Below are positions 40,427 to 49,130 of a stretch of DNA of 64,000 bases, piece after piece. Position numbers and translations under genes: made by a program. Numbering within the stretch: the stretch's first letter is position 1; every line of letters begins with the position of its first letter. Below the pieces are notes generated by a model. It saw only the letters and a list, made by a program, of their open reading frames with translations, made no database searches and was not told where the DNA came from. The DNA is from QYQD01 sp040755415 (GTDB taxonomy: Bacteria > Desulfobacterota > QYQD01), in contig JBFMAZ010000017.1 in the NCBI GenBank assembly GCA_040755415.1, positions 5,510 through 69,509 on the forward strand, read 5' to 3'.

Positions 40427-40458
40427 AATTTCGAATTTCGAAATTCGAATTTCGAATT
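40427..40458. repeat. Short AATTTCGAATTTCGAAATTC palindrome
   Basis: A near-perfect AT palindrome between inverted CCACAAAGGCACCAAGAG / GTCTTCGTGGCAAA repeat ends, in the spacer between dppD and the binding-protein gene. A tandem GTCATTGGTCATTGGTCA run is at 40290-40305. A similar AATTCGAATTTCGAAATTCG sits at 53162. Confidence 0.65.
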
Positions 40459-40568
40459 TTTTAACTTCGCGTCTTCGTGGCAAATTTGGTCCCGGCTTGT
40501 CCGGGCTAAGTTATAATAAAACAAAGATTGTTTCAAGGGAATGTTTGCCGTATAATGCGCCCTTGGAT

Positions 40569-42242
40569 ATGAAAGCACTAGCAAGGATATGGGAGTTTAG
40601 CCGCCGCATGCTCCTGGTCTGGGGGTGTTTTGCCCTCATATTTAGTCCGGCCTGTTCCCGGCCGGAAGGCAGCAGTGAGACCCCGGGTCATCCGGCAGAG
40701 GCCGGACCGCCCTGCTATGGCGACACCCTGATCACCGGGTCTATCGGCGAGCCCTCGAATTTAATCCCGATCCTGGCTTCTGACAGTGCATCGCATGAGG
40801 TGGCTGGCCTCATATACAACGGCCTCGTGAAATATGACAAAAACCTGAAGCTGGTGGGTGATCTGGCCGAATCGTTTGAGGTCTCAAGATCCGGGTTGGT
40901 CATTACCTTTCATCTGCGAAAGGGGGTAAGGTGGCATGACGGCCAACCTTTTACCGCCGCCGACGTCTTATTTACGTATAAGACTATGGTCGATCCACGT
41001 ACCCCAACTGCCTATGCCGAGGACTTCTTGCAGGTAGAAAAGGCAGAGGTCCTGGACCCTTATACCTTCCGGGTCACCTATAAAAAGCCTTTTGCCCCGG
41101 CCCTGGCCAGTTGGGGAATTTCTATTCTGCCCAGACATCTTCTGGAAGGAAGGGATATCATGAAGAGTCCCCTGGTGCGCCATCCCATAGGCACAGGCCC
41201 CTTTATATTCAAGGAATGGAAGGCCGGGGAAAAGGTGGTCCTCACCTATAATCCCGATTACTTCGAGGGACGTCCCTATATCGATCGCTTCATCTACCGG
41301 GTTATCCCTGATTCTGCCACCATGTTCATGGAGCTTAAGGCCGGAGGTATAGATAGCATGGGCCTTAGCCCACTTCAATATGCCCGGCAGACTGAGTATC
41401 GAAAGTTTAAAGAGAACTTTAACAAGTACCGCTATCCGGCCTTTGCCTATACCTATCTGGGTTTTAATCTCGAAGATGAAAAGTTCAGGGACAGGCGGGT
41501 GAGGCAGGCCATTTCCTATGCCATCGATCGCGGAGAGCTTATCGAAGGGGTCCTCCTCGGTCTGGGGCAGGAGGCCACCGGTCCGTATAAACCCGGCACC
41601 TGGGCCTATAATTCCAATGTAAAGCAATATCCCTATAACCCCGTCAAGGCGCGGGAACTTCTACAAAAAGCGGGGTGGCGGGATCCGGATGGTGACGGCA
41701 TATTGGACAAGGGTGGGATACCATTTCGTTTCACCATCATTACCAATCAGGGGAATGATACCCGTGCCCGGACGGCGGAGATCATTCAACGCCGGCTGAA
41801 AGAGGTGGGCATCGATGTTAAGATCCGGATCATGGAATGGGCCGCCTTTATCAAGGAATTTATTGAGAAAAAGGCATTCGAGGCCACCATTCTGGGATGG
41901 ACAATAAGCCAGGATCCCGATATATATGACGTCTGGCACTCTTCTAAGACAAGACCTGGCGAGTTAAACTTCATCTCTTACAGAAATACAGAGGTAGATG
42001 CCTTGCTGGAAAAGGGCAGACGCACCTTTGACCAGGGAGAACGCAGAAAGATTTACTGGCGTATCCAGGAGATACTGGCCGAGGAAGTGCCTTATGTGTT
42101 TCTCTATGTCCCGGATGCCCTTCCTGTGGTTCAGGCCCGTTTTAAGGGTATTGAACCCGCTGCCGCGGGTATAACCTATAACCTGATTAAATGGTATGTG
42201 CCAAAGGCGGAGCAGAGGTTTAAGCTGAAAGCTGAAAGCTAA
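40569..42242 (+). CDS. dppA: Peptide ABC transporter substrate-binding lipoprotein
   Basis: The protein of about 557 residues (ATG 40569; a TTG at 40497 gives a longer but poorer N-terminus) starts with MKALARIWEFSRRMLLVWGC, a basic and hydrophobic signal ending at Cys in SPACS, a weak lipobox. The SBP family 5 domain follows: PSNLIPILASDSASHEVAGL, VTFHLRKGVRWHDG-like IPFHLRKGVRWHDG, the RQAISYAIDR motif and GWTISQDPD. It captures peptides or similar ligands outside the membrane. It is the first gene of the plus-strand unit. Confidence 0.9.
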   Translation: MKALARIWEFSRRMLLVWGCFALIFSPACSRPEGSSETPGHPAEAGPPCYGDTLITGSIGEPSNLIPILASDSASHEVAGLIYNGLVKYDKNLKLVGDLAESFEVSRSGLVITFHLRKGVRWHDGQPFTAADVLFTYKTMVDPRTPTAYAEDFLQVEKAEVLDPYTFRVTYKKPFAPALASWGISILPRHLLEGRDIMKSPLVRHPIGTGPFIFKEWKAGEKVVLTYNPDYFEGRPYIDRFIYRVIPDSATMFMELKAGGIDSMGLSPLQYARQTEYRKFKENFNKYRYPAFAYTYLGFNLEDEKFRDRRVRQAISYAIDRGELIEGVLLGLGQEATGPYKPGTWAYNSNVKQYPYNPVKARELLQKAGWRDPDGDGILDKGGIPFRFTIITNQGNDTRARTAEIIQRRLKEVGIDVKIRIMEWAAFIKEFIEKKAFEATILGWTISQDPDIYDVWHSSKTRPGELNFISYRNTEVDALLEKGRRTFDQGERRKIYWRIQEILAEEVPYVFLYVPDALPVVQARFKGIEPAAAGITYNLIKWYVPKAEQRFKLKAES

Positions 42243-42262
42243 AAGCTAAAAGCTAATAGATA

Positions 42263-43237
42263 ATGGCTGCTTACATCCTGAAAAGATTATTGCTCATGAT
42301 TCCGATCTTTCTGGGGATAACCGTGATCTCCTTTGCCGTCCTGCATCTTGCCCCTGGTGCGCCCACGGAGATGCAGACCATGATGCAGCCCAAGGTCTCT
42401 CTGGAGGCCCGGGCCCGCCTCAATGCCATCTACGGCCTGGATAAGCCCCTCCATATACAGTATTTCGACTGGCTGAAGAGGCTCGTACGATTTGACTTTG
42501 GCCGGTCTTTTTCGTCTGATAACCGGCCGGTACAGGAGAAGATCATGGAGAGGCTGCCGGTCACCCTCTTTATCAATATCCTCTCCCTGGTTCTCATCTT
42601 AGTTGTGGCCGTACCCATCGGGATCCTCTCCGCGGTTCACCGGTATTCTCTTTTTGATAAGGCCACCACGCTCTTTGTCTTTGTAGGGTTTGCCACTCCT
42701 ACTTTCTGGCTGGCGCTGCTTTTGATGCTCGTTTTTGGCGTACACTTGGACTGGCTGCCCATATCCGGCCTCAAGTCCCTGAACTATGAATACCTTGGTT
42801 TCTGGGGTAAAGTGGTTGACCTAGGCAGGCATCTCATTCTCCCGGTCCTGCTTTCGGCATTCGGCGGGTTGGCCGGCCTTTCCCGCTATATGCGGGGCAA
42901 CATGCTGGAGGTAATACGGCAGGATTATATCCTTACGGCCAGGGCGAAGGGTCTGCCGGAAAAGGTGGTCATCTATAAACACGCCCTGCGCAATGCCTTG
43001 CTGCCGGTGGTGACGGTCCTGGGCCTGTCTATCCCCGGTCTCATCGGCGGCAGCGTCATCTTTGAATCGATATTTGCCATACCGGGCATGGGGCAGCTCT
43101 TTTATGGGGCGGTCATGGCCAGGGATTACCCGGTGGTCATGGGTGAGCTGGTGATAGGTGCGGTTCTGACTCTTACCGGTAACCTGGTAGCGGATATCTC
43201 TTATGCCCTGGTTGATCCACGGATACGGGTGCGCTGA
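42263..43237 (+). CDS. dppB: Peptide ABC transporter permease (DppB-like)
   Basis: The 324-residue protein has six predicted membrane helices, beginning MAAYILKRLLLMIPIFLGIT with AVLHLAPGAP at the first loop. The inner-membrane-component EAA-type motif is RAKGLPEKVVIYKHALRNAL (about 231-250). It forms the channel with the next gene's product. The gene is 20 bp after the binding-protein gene. Confidence 0.95.
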   Translation: MAAYILKRLLLMIPIFLGITVISFAVLHLAPGAPTEMQTMMQPKVSLEARARLNAIYGLDKPLHIQYFDWLKRLVRFDFGRSFSSDNRPVQEKIMERLPVTLFINILSLVLILVVAVPIGILSAVHRYSLFDKATTLFVFVGFATPTFWLALLLMLVFGVHLDWLPISGLKSLNYEYLGFWGKVVDLGRHLILPVLLSAFGGLAGLSRYMRGNMLEVIRQDYILTARAKGLPEKVVIYKHALRNALLPVVTVLGLSIPGLIGGSVIFESIFAIPGMGQLFYGAVMARDYPVVMGELVIGAVLTLTGNLVADISYALVDPRIRVR

Positions 43238-43240
43238 GTA

Positions 43241-44095
43241 ATGAAGAGGACGTTATTCAGGGATTTCTGGCGAAGGTTTAAACGCCATCGTCTGGGTTTG
43301 ATCGGGGCAATAATAGTTTTCATTCTCTTTGCCGTCTCACTGGCGGCTCCCGTACTTTCTCCCTACGATCCCAGCTATATCGATATCAAATCTATCCTGG
43401 AACCGCCCAGTTATGAGCATCCTCTGGGTACTGACCAGCTTGGCCGCGATGTCCTCAGCCGGATTATCTGGGGAGGACGCATCTCCCTGATGGTTGGGTT
43501 TGTAGCCGTGGGCATCGCTATGGTTATTGGTGTCTTTTTAGGGGCCGTAGCCGGTTATTACGGCGGTTATGTGGATACGATTATTATGCGTTTTGTAGAT
43601 ATTATGCTCTGCTTTCCGACGTTTTTCCTGATTCTGGCGGTCGTAGCCCTGCTTGAGCCCAGTATCTGGAACATCATGGTGGTCATCGGAGCTACGGGGT
43701 GGATGGGGATGGCCCGTTTGATTCGGGCGGAGATCCTGTCCATAAAGGAGAGGGACTATGTCCTGGCGGCCCGGGCCCTTGGATCAAGTCATGCCCGCAT
43801 AATATGGAGGCACATTGTACCGAATGCTATGGCCCCGGTGCTGGTTGCTGCCACTCTGGGTGTAGCCGCGGCCATACTAACCGAATCGGCCTTGAGTTTT
43901 TTGGGCATCGGTGTCCAGCCGCCTACGCCGAGTTGGGGTAATATCCTTACCGCGGGCAAGGACAGTATTGAGGTAGCCTGGTGGCTTTCTTTTTATCCGG
44001 GTATGGCTATACTTATTACTGTGCTTGGCTATAACCTTCTTGGTGAAGGCATTAGGGATGCTATCGATCCATGGCTGAGGGAAGGAAGAGGATGA
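43241..44095 (+). CDS. dppC: Peptide ABC transporter permease (DppC-like)
   Basis: The 284-residue protein has an N-terminal cytosolic stretch, six helices, HPLGTDQLGRDVLSRIIWG (about 65-83) and the EAA-type AARALGSSHARIIWRHIVPN (about 178-197). It pairs with DppB. The stop codon shares ATGA with the TPR gene start, so translation is coupled to a non-transporter gene. Confidence 0.95.
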   Translation: MKRTLFRDFWRRFKRHRLGLIGAIIVFILFAVSLAAPVLSPYDPSYIDIKSILEPPSYEHPLGTDQLGRDVLSRIIWGGRISLMVGFVAVGIAMVIGVFLGAVAGYYGGYVDTIIMRFVDIMLCFPTFFLILAVVALLEPSIWNIMVVIGATGWMGMARLIRAEILSIKERDYVLAARALGSSHARIIWRHIVPNAMAPVLVAATLGVAAAILTESALSFLGIGVQPPTPSWGNILTAGKDSIEVAWWLSFYPGMAILITVLGYNLLGEGIRDAIDPWLREGRG

Positions 44096-47046
44096 TAAGA
44101 AAAAGTTGTGTCCTCCTGATCTGGTTTTTCCTGATGGGGATTGCGGATGTGGCGGCAGCCGATAAGGTGTCCGGTGAGAAGGCCGCTTCTCCGCCTGCGG
44201 TCCCCGGCGCAAGAATAATTATGAAACAGGAAGATGCGCCGCGATGGAAAAGCAAATGGGATCTGGCGCGTAAATTTACCCGCCAGAAGAAATATGACGT
44301 AGCCCTGATCCTGTACAGGGAAGTATTAGAAATCAAGCCTACCCTGGATGACGCCCGTTTTGAGATGGCCCAGATCTTGAGATATATGGGTAGAGACAAG
44401 GAGGCTATAGAGGCCCTGGAGATTTTTTTAGAGTCAAAGCCTGACCGCATCGATGCCATGCTTCCCCTAGCCGAACTTTTGGCTGCCCACGAGAATGAAA
44501 AAAGGGCCATCAAACTTTACGAACAGATACTTTTAAAGGAACCCGCAAATTTTTCCGCCTTGAAGGGTCTGGGAGAGGCTCATCTCAAGCTAAAGAGCTA
44601 TTCAGAGGCATCTAATCATCTGCTTAAGGCCTTGAGTTTAAACCCCCGGGACGTGGATCTGATTTATAAGATAGCTATCTGCCTTGATAACCTGGGAAAA
44701 TCCGGCGAAGCCGTAGCTTATTATCAGAGCCTGACCGGCCTTAAAGGCAACGACCCGGTTTTTGTTCACCGTTATGTGGATTCTCTTATAAATGCCGGTC
44801 GCGAGGCAGAGGCCATAAGTGTGCTGAACGGATTTTTAAAAAATTATCCGGATAATCTGGCCGGCCACGAGAAGATTGCCCAGCTTTATCTTAAGAAAGA
44901 GAAGAAGAAAGAGGCGTTGCCGCATTTGAAAGAGGTGCTGAGTAAAAATCGAAATGACAGTAAACTCCTTTTTAAGATAGGGCAGATTGAAAGTGAGTTA
45001 GGGCTTTATAAGGATGCCGCAGCCAGCCTCCAGGCCCTGTTAAAGATTGAACCAAAACACAAGGAGGGGATGGTTGTACTGGCCCAGGCCCTTACTGCCA
45101 CCGGACAATACCCTGCGGCTATAGAACAGTATAAGGCCTACCTGTCCCTTGCTGCAAAGGACGAGGAGGCCTGGAAAGGGCTGGCCAGTCTTTACCTAAA
45201 GACCAAACAGTATCCAGAGGCAGCCGCGATATATGAGAAACTAAGCCAGGAGTACCCGAAGAAAACAGGCTTTAAATTTGATCTGGCCGACGTGTGGCTG
45301 AAAATGGGTGAACAGGAAAAGGCCCTTAGGCCCCTTGAGGATGTTTTATCCCTTGAGCCTAAGAACAAAGAGGCCTTAGTAAATAAGGCCACTATTCTGC
45401 AGACGTTGGGCAGGACAAAGAAGGCTACCCCGATCTGGCAGGCGGTGGTTGAAGTTTATCCTGACTTTTCGCCGGCAAAGCTGGCCCTGGCCCATCTCCT
45501 TATTGAACAGGCCCAGACGCCCGCCGCCCAAAAATTATTTCGCTCTGTCCTGGCAGATGATGGTAAGGACCTGGAGGCATTAAAGGGCCTGGCAAAGACG
45601 CATGAGATTAGGGGTGAGCTGGATTTAGCCCTGGATACATATAAAAAGATACCGGCGGATAAGGGTGCCACGTTCGATCTGGCACGGGCTTATGAGGGCC
45701 TGAAGAATTATGAAGAGGCCGGGAAGTGTTATGCCCGTCTGCTTGCCGAAAATCCTAATTCCAGGGAGGCCCCCCTTGGACTGGCCCGTTTAGCAAGACT
45801 CTCCGGCAACTACCATAGGAGCCGGACGATGTATGCGGATATTTTAAGCCGGTATCCTGACCTCAAATCCGCTTGCGACGGACTGGCGGAACTCTATCTT
45901 GATGCGGGGGGCACGGATTACGCCCGGGCTGAATATCAGAAGATGATCTTAGAAGATTCGGGTTCACGAGCGGGGATACGGGGTCTGGTGCTTCTTCATC
46001 TGAGAGATAATGGGGGCAAAGAGGCTGAGGAGCTTCTAAAGACCTATCTTGCTTCTCACAGTGGTAGTAACGGGGAGCGTCTTCTGCTGGCCCGGATACT
46101 TATGGGGCGCAAAAAATGGGAAGAGGCCGCGGGTATCTATCAATCGATGTTTAACAGGGGAGGGGCGGCTGGAGAGGCGCGGACCGGGCTGGCTGAGCTA
46201 TATTATAGAAGTGAAGAATTCCCGCAGGCCGTGGCCGTTTATAATGCGGCGTTGCAGGAAATGCCATATTCAGCGCTGGCATTAACCGGACTCAGAAAAT
46301 CTCTGGTTGAAGCTGGAGACGGCATATATTTGAAGACTATTGACCTGGAGATCGAAAGGCTATGCCAGTGCCGTCCTGATATTTTTTGGAATGATGATTT
46401 CTTTAAAAGTGAACTCCTTGACTGGCCGGAGAAGGTGGCCTTGTACCAGAGGATCAAGGAGTACAACCCTGAACACTTCCTGGCCGGATGGTTTTTGGCC
46501 CGGGCCCTGGAGCATGTGGATGCGGATAAAGCACTAAAGGAATATGAAGACTGGGTGGAGAAATATCCGGATAATGAGGGCGGACTGCTCAAAGTAGCCC
46601 GGCTTTATGCCCGGAAGTTTACCTTTTCTAAGGCCCTGGCCCGGTATGATAAGCTCCTGGCCATCGATCCCAATAATGCCCTTTACCAGGGCGAAAAGAT
46701 ACAACTGTTTTTTGATTGGGGGCGTGGCGACGAGGCCCTGGTCCTTTTAAGGACGCTCCTTATCCCCCATGTCGATGACGTAATCGAAGAAAAGCTTAAG
46801 CAACTAGCGGAGGATGAAGGGGATCAGGAGATAAGGGACAAACTGGTTCGCTTTCTTTCCAAAAGACCTGAGGATTCTGTCTATCGGTTTTATGAAAAAT
46901 TTTCCCGCGAGATTGAAAAGAAAAGGTTCCCGCAAAAACTCCGCCCCGGTTTGGAGCGAATTCGCCTGGACCTGTATGGGGATTACCTGATTCAGAAAAG
47001 AGCGCACGATAAAGGGAGAATCTTTAGCATTATTCCCCGGAGGTAG
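44092..47046 (+). CDS. Large secreted TPR protein
   Basis: The 984-residue protein (ATG 44092 in ATGA overlap; an in-frame upstream ATG at 44071 is less likely) begins with a signal peptide MIRKSCVLLIWFFLMGIADV. From about residue 50 to 940 it is a chain of roughly 20 or more tetratricopeptide repeats, e.g. YDVALILYREVLEIKPTLDD and PAAIEQYKAYLSLAAKDEEA. It has no catalytic motif. It is probably a periplasmic scaffold. Coupling with a peptide transporter and a transglutaminase-like lipoprotein suggests one functional unit, but which is not known. Confidence 0.85.
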   Translation: MIRKSCVLLIWFFLMGIADVAAADKVSGEKAASPPAVPGARIIMKQEDAPRWKSKWDLARKFTRQKKYDVALILYREVLEIKPTLDDARFEMAQILRYMGRDKEAIEALEIFLESKPDRIDAMLPLAELLAAHENEKRAIKLYEQILLKEPANFSALKGLGEAHLKLKSYSEASNHLLKALSLNPRDVDLIYKIAICLDNLGKSGEAVAYYQSLTGLKGNDPVFVHRYVDSLINAGREAEAISVLNGFLKNYPDNLAGHEKIAQLYLKKEKKKEALPHLKEVLSKNRNDSKLLFKIGQIESELGLYKDAAASLQALLKIEPKHKEGMVVLAQALTATGQYPAAIEQYKAYLSLAAKDEEAWKGLASLYLKTKQYPEAAAIYEKLSQEYPKKTGFKFDLADVWLKMGEQEKALRPLEDVLSLEPKNKEALVNKATILQTLGRTKKATPIWQAVVEVYPDFSPAKLALAHLLIEQAQTPAAQKLFRSVLADDGKDLEALKGLAKTHEIRGELDLALDTYKKIPADKGATFDLARAYEGLKNYEEAGKCYARLLAENPNSREAPLGLARLARLSGNYHRSRTMYADILSRYPDLKSACDGLAELYLDAGGTDYARAEYQKMILEDSGSRAGIRGLVLLHLRDNGGKEAEELLKTYLASHSGSNGERLLLARILMGRKKWEEAAGIYQSMFNRGGAAGEARTGLAELYYRSEEFPQAVAVYNAALQEMPYSALALTGLRKSLVEAGDGIYLKTIDLEIERLCQCRPDIFWNDDFFKSELLDWPEKVALYQRIKEYNPEHFLAGWFLARALEHVDADKALKEYEDWVEKYPDNEGGLLKVARLYARKFTFSKALARYDKLLAIDPNNALYQGEKIQLFFDWGRGDEALVLLRTLLIPHVDDVIEEKLKQLAEDEGDQEIRDKLVRFLSKRPEDSVYRFYEKFSREIEKKRFPQKLRPGLERIRLDLYGDYLIQKRAHDKGRIFSIIPRR

Positions 47047-47092
47047 GTTTTGAGGGGGGGGAGGGTGTAGGCGGCATCTGAAGGATCAATAT

Positions 47093-48604
47093 ATGAAAAG
47101 AATCCCATTCCTGTTGTTGGTTGTTTTCTTCCTCAGCGGTTGTGGCGGCCTCTATTTTAAAGAGTCTCCAACAAATATTCCCCCGCTACGCCTGGAAAGT
47201 ATTTCCCGGCTAGGTTTTCGTGAACAATGGCTCGGCGTCGTCTTTAATGGTGAAAAGATCGGATTCAGCCACCTCAAGATTGAGGATACTGTGTCGCCGG
47301 GTCTTTTCAGGGTGGATTCGGATGGCGTAGTCTATCTGAACTTCATGGGGTTTAAGAAAGAAATTATCATGAAGAGCGCGGAATGGGTAAATTCTGATCT
47401 GACGCTGGTCCAATTTGAGAGCGAGCGGGTCATGGATGGGGAAAAGATACTGGTAAGAGGATGGGTCGAAGGAGGACGGCTTCAGGTAAAAGTTACCGGG
47501 GAGGGATACGAGGAAGAAAAAAAATACACACTCCCCGGTCCCCTTTATGCCATGGGTCTTATCAATCTTATCCCTCATTTTCAAGGTCTAGAAGTAGGCC
47601 GGACCTATTCGAACTGGGTATATGACGTTCTGTCTCAGTCGGTTCAGGAACTAATGCAAGAGGTTACGGGACTGGAAGAAGGTGAACTGCTGGACGAGCC
47701 GGCCTTCCGGATAGAAACAACGCTGGCTGGCCTGTCCACCACGAGCTGGGTCAATGCCCGGGGCGAGACTCTTCTGGAAAAGGCCCTGCATGGAATCTTA
47801 ATCACGGCCAGGGAGAGTGAAACTGCGGCCAAGGAGTTTATTTATCAGGGTAGCCTGGGCAAGAAAGACCTGCTCCTTGATTTTAGCCTTATCAAGACGG
47901 AAGTAAAGATCCCTTGCCCGCGCCAGATAAGGAAACTGGATATAATCTTTGCCGGATTAGATAATGGGACCTTTTTAAATGAGGATGAAAGGCAGAAAAT
48001 TAAGATTGTCTCGCTGGATACGGGCAAGAATTACCGATTCCTGGTAGAAGTCCCTGATCTTTCCGGGTATAAAAGCGAACCCGTCCCTATCCGGGACGAT
48101 AGGTATAAAAGATACCTCCTCCCCACCGGTTCTATCCAGAGTAACCATCCAGACATCGTAAAACTCTCCAGTGACATTATTGCGGGGGAGACCGACGCCC
48201 TTAAGTTGGTAGGAAGGCTTACTTCCTGGGTGGACAAGGAGATAAAAGACAATCCGGCGGATTCTTTTACCGCACTTAATGTCCTTCATTCCCGCGAAGG
48301 GGAATGCCAGGCCCACTCCTATCTTTATGCGGCCCTGGCCCGGGCGGCAGGCATACCTACTAAAATAGTCTCCGGCTTGGTCTATGTAGAGGATACAGGT
48401 TTTCTCTATCATAGCTGGGCGGAGAGTTATGTGGGTTACTGGCTCTCTGTGGACCCTACCCTGGGTCAGGTAAACGTAGATGCCACACACATAAAACTGA
48501 TCGAGGGGGAGGATATCCAGTCCTTAAGCCCGCTGGTAAATATCGTGGGCCGGGTACAGGCGGTTATCAATGCCTATGATTATCACATCTTCATATGTCA
48601 TTAG
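47093..48604 (+). CDS. Transglutaminase-like lipoprotein
   Basis: The 503-residue protein has a lipoprotein signal MKRIPFLLLVVFFLSGCGG (lipobox LSGC, Cys18). A beta-rich region of about 300 residues and a C-terminal transglutaminase-like domain follow. Its Cys-His-Asp triad is visible: Cys in SREGECQAHSYLYAALARAA, His in FLYHSWAESYV and Asp in LSVDPTLGQ. Bacterial members are proteases or peptide cyclases/crosslinkers. It follows the TPR gene by 46 bp. It probably acts on periplasmic proteins or peptides. Confidence 0.88.
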   Translation: MKRIPFLLLVVFFLSGCGGLYFKESPTNIPPLRLESISRLGFREQWLGVVFNGEKIGFSHLKIEDTVSPGLFRVDSDGVVYLNFMGFKKEIIMKSAEWVNSDLTLVQFESERVMDGEKILVRGWVEGGRLQVKVTGEGYEEEKKYTLPGPLYAMGLINLIPHFQGLEVGRTYSNWVYDVLSQSVQELMQEVTGLEEGELLDEPAFRIETTLAGLSTTSWVNARGETLLEKALHGILITARESETAAKEFIYQGSLGKKDLLLDFSLIKTEVKIPCPRQIRKLDIIFAGLDNGTFLNEDERQKIKIVSLDTGKNYRFLVEVPDLSGYKSEPVPIRDDRYKRYLLPTGSIQSNHPDIVKLSSDIIAGETDALKLVGRLTSWVDKEIKDNPADSFTALNVLHSREGECQAHSYLYAALARAAGIPTKIVSGLVYVEDTGFLYHSWAESYVGYWLSVDPTLGQVNVDATHIKLIEGEDIQSLSPLVNIVGRVQAVINAYDYHIFICH

Positions 48605-48617
48605 TGTTCCTACATGT

Positions 48618-48792
48618 TATAGAAGCCGCTATTCCTTCGCTTCACGGCTTGCGCAGTGACCCTTCCGGGACTCGCAGGCGGGGAATATCTGCCCCTTCCA
48701 GCCTCTAAAGGGCTGGTCTTCCCCTTCCTGCTCGCCCTCGAAGGGTGTCCCACTGCTTCAGCGAGTTACGCTCAGGAACAACGGCTTCTATA
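48618..48792. repeat. Imperfect 175-bp hairpin element with TATAGAAGCCG ends
   Basis: TATAGAAGCCG (48618-48628) is inverted at CGGCTTCTATA (48782-48792), and TTCCT/AGGAA continues the repeat. Internal arms (CAGTGACCCTTCCGGG against a CCCTCGAAGGGTGTCCCACTG-type right half, and CCAGCC-TCTAAA-GGGCTGG) make nearly the whole element fold back on itself. It follows the transglutaminase stop by 14 bp and may also stop transcription. No target duplication is clear. Confidence 0.65.
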
Positions 48793-48823
48793 AAAATGTG
48801 GGGAAAGTTCACTAAGTACAAAC

Positions 48824-48852
48824 TTGACAATAACTGTTTCGGGGTGCATTAT
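48824..48852 (+). promoter_or_regulatory. Promoter of the micro-ORF / oxidoreductase region
   Basis: TTGACA (48824-48829) and CATTAT (48847-48852, 4 of 6) at the optimal 17-bp spacing. The transcription start is expected near 48859, 20 nt before the micro-ORF ATG. Confidence 0.55.
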
Positions 48853-48878
48853 TAGGGTGGTAATTAGACGGAGACGAC

Positions 48879-48986
48879 ATGGAAGATGCCCTGATTATCA
48901 TCCTGGTCATAGCCTTTTTTGTGGCGCTGTTTAAGTGGGTAGTGCCGCGCCTAAGGCCGCCGACCTCCTTCAGTTGCCCTACCTGA
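48879..48986 (+). CDS. 35-residue single-span membrane micro-protein
   Basis: ATG 48879 follows GGAG (48870-48873) by 5 nt and a promoter by about 27 bp. The product is MEDALIIILVIAFFVALFKW followed by VVPRLRPPTSFSCPT: an acidic N-terminus, one hydrophobic helix of about 17 residues and a basic, Pro-containing end. I do not know a homologous family. It lies 144 bp before the oxidoreductase gene on the same strand and could be cotranscribed with it. Confidence 0.55.
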   Translation: MEDALIIILVIAFFVALFKWVVPRLRPPTSFSCPT

Positions 48987-49130
48987 GCAACTAAAAGACC
49001 TCGCTCTGCGGGCCGCAGAAATAATAAATGAATTAGTTTTATACTTCCTACCTAAAGCCAGATAGTGTAAAATTCTTTTACCGGACATTAGATTCCTGGA
49101 TTGATTTTTAGCAAGGCAGGATGGGATGAA

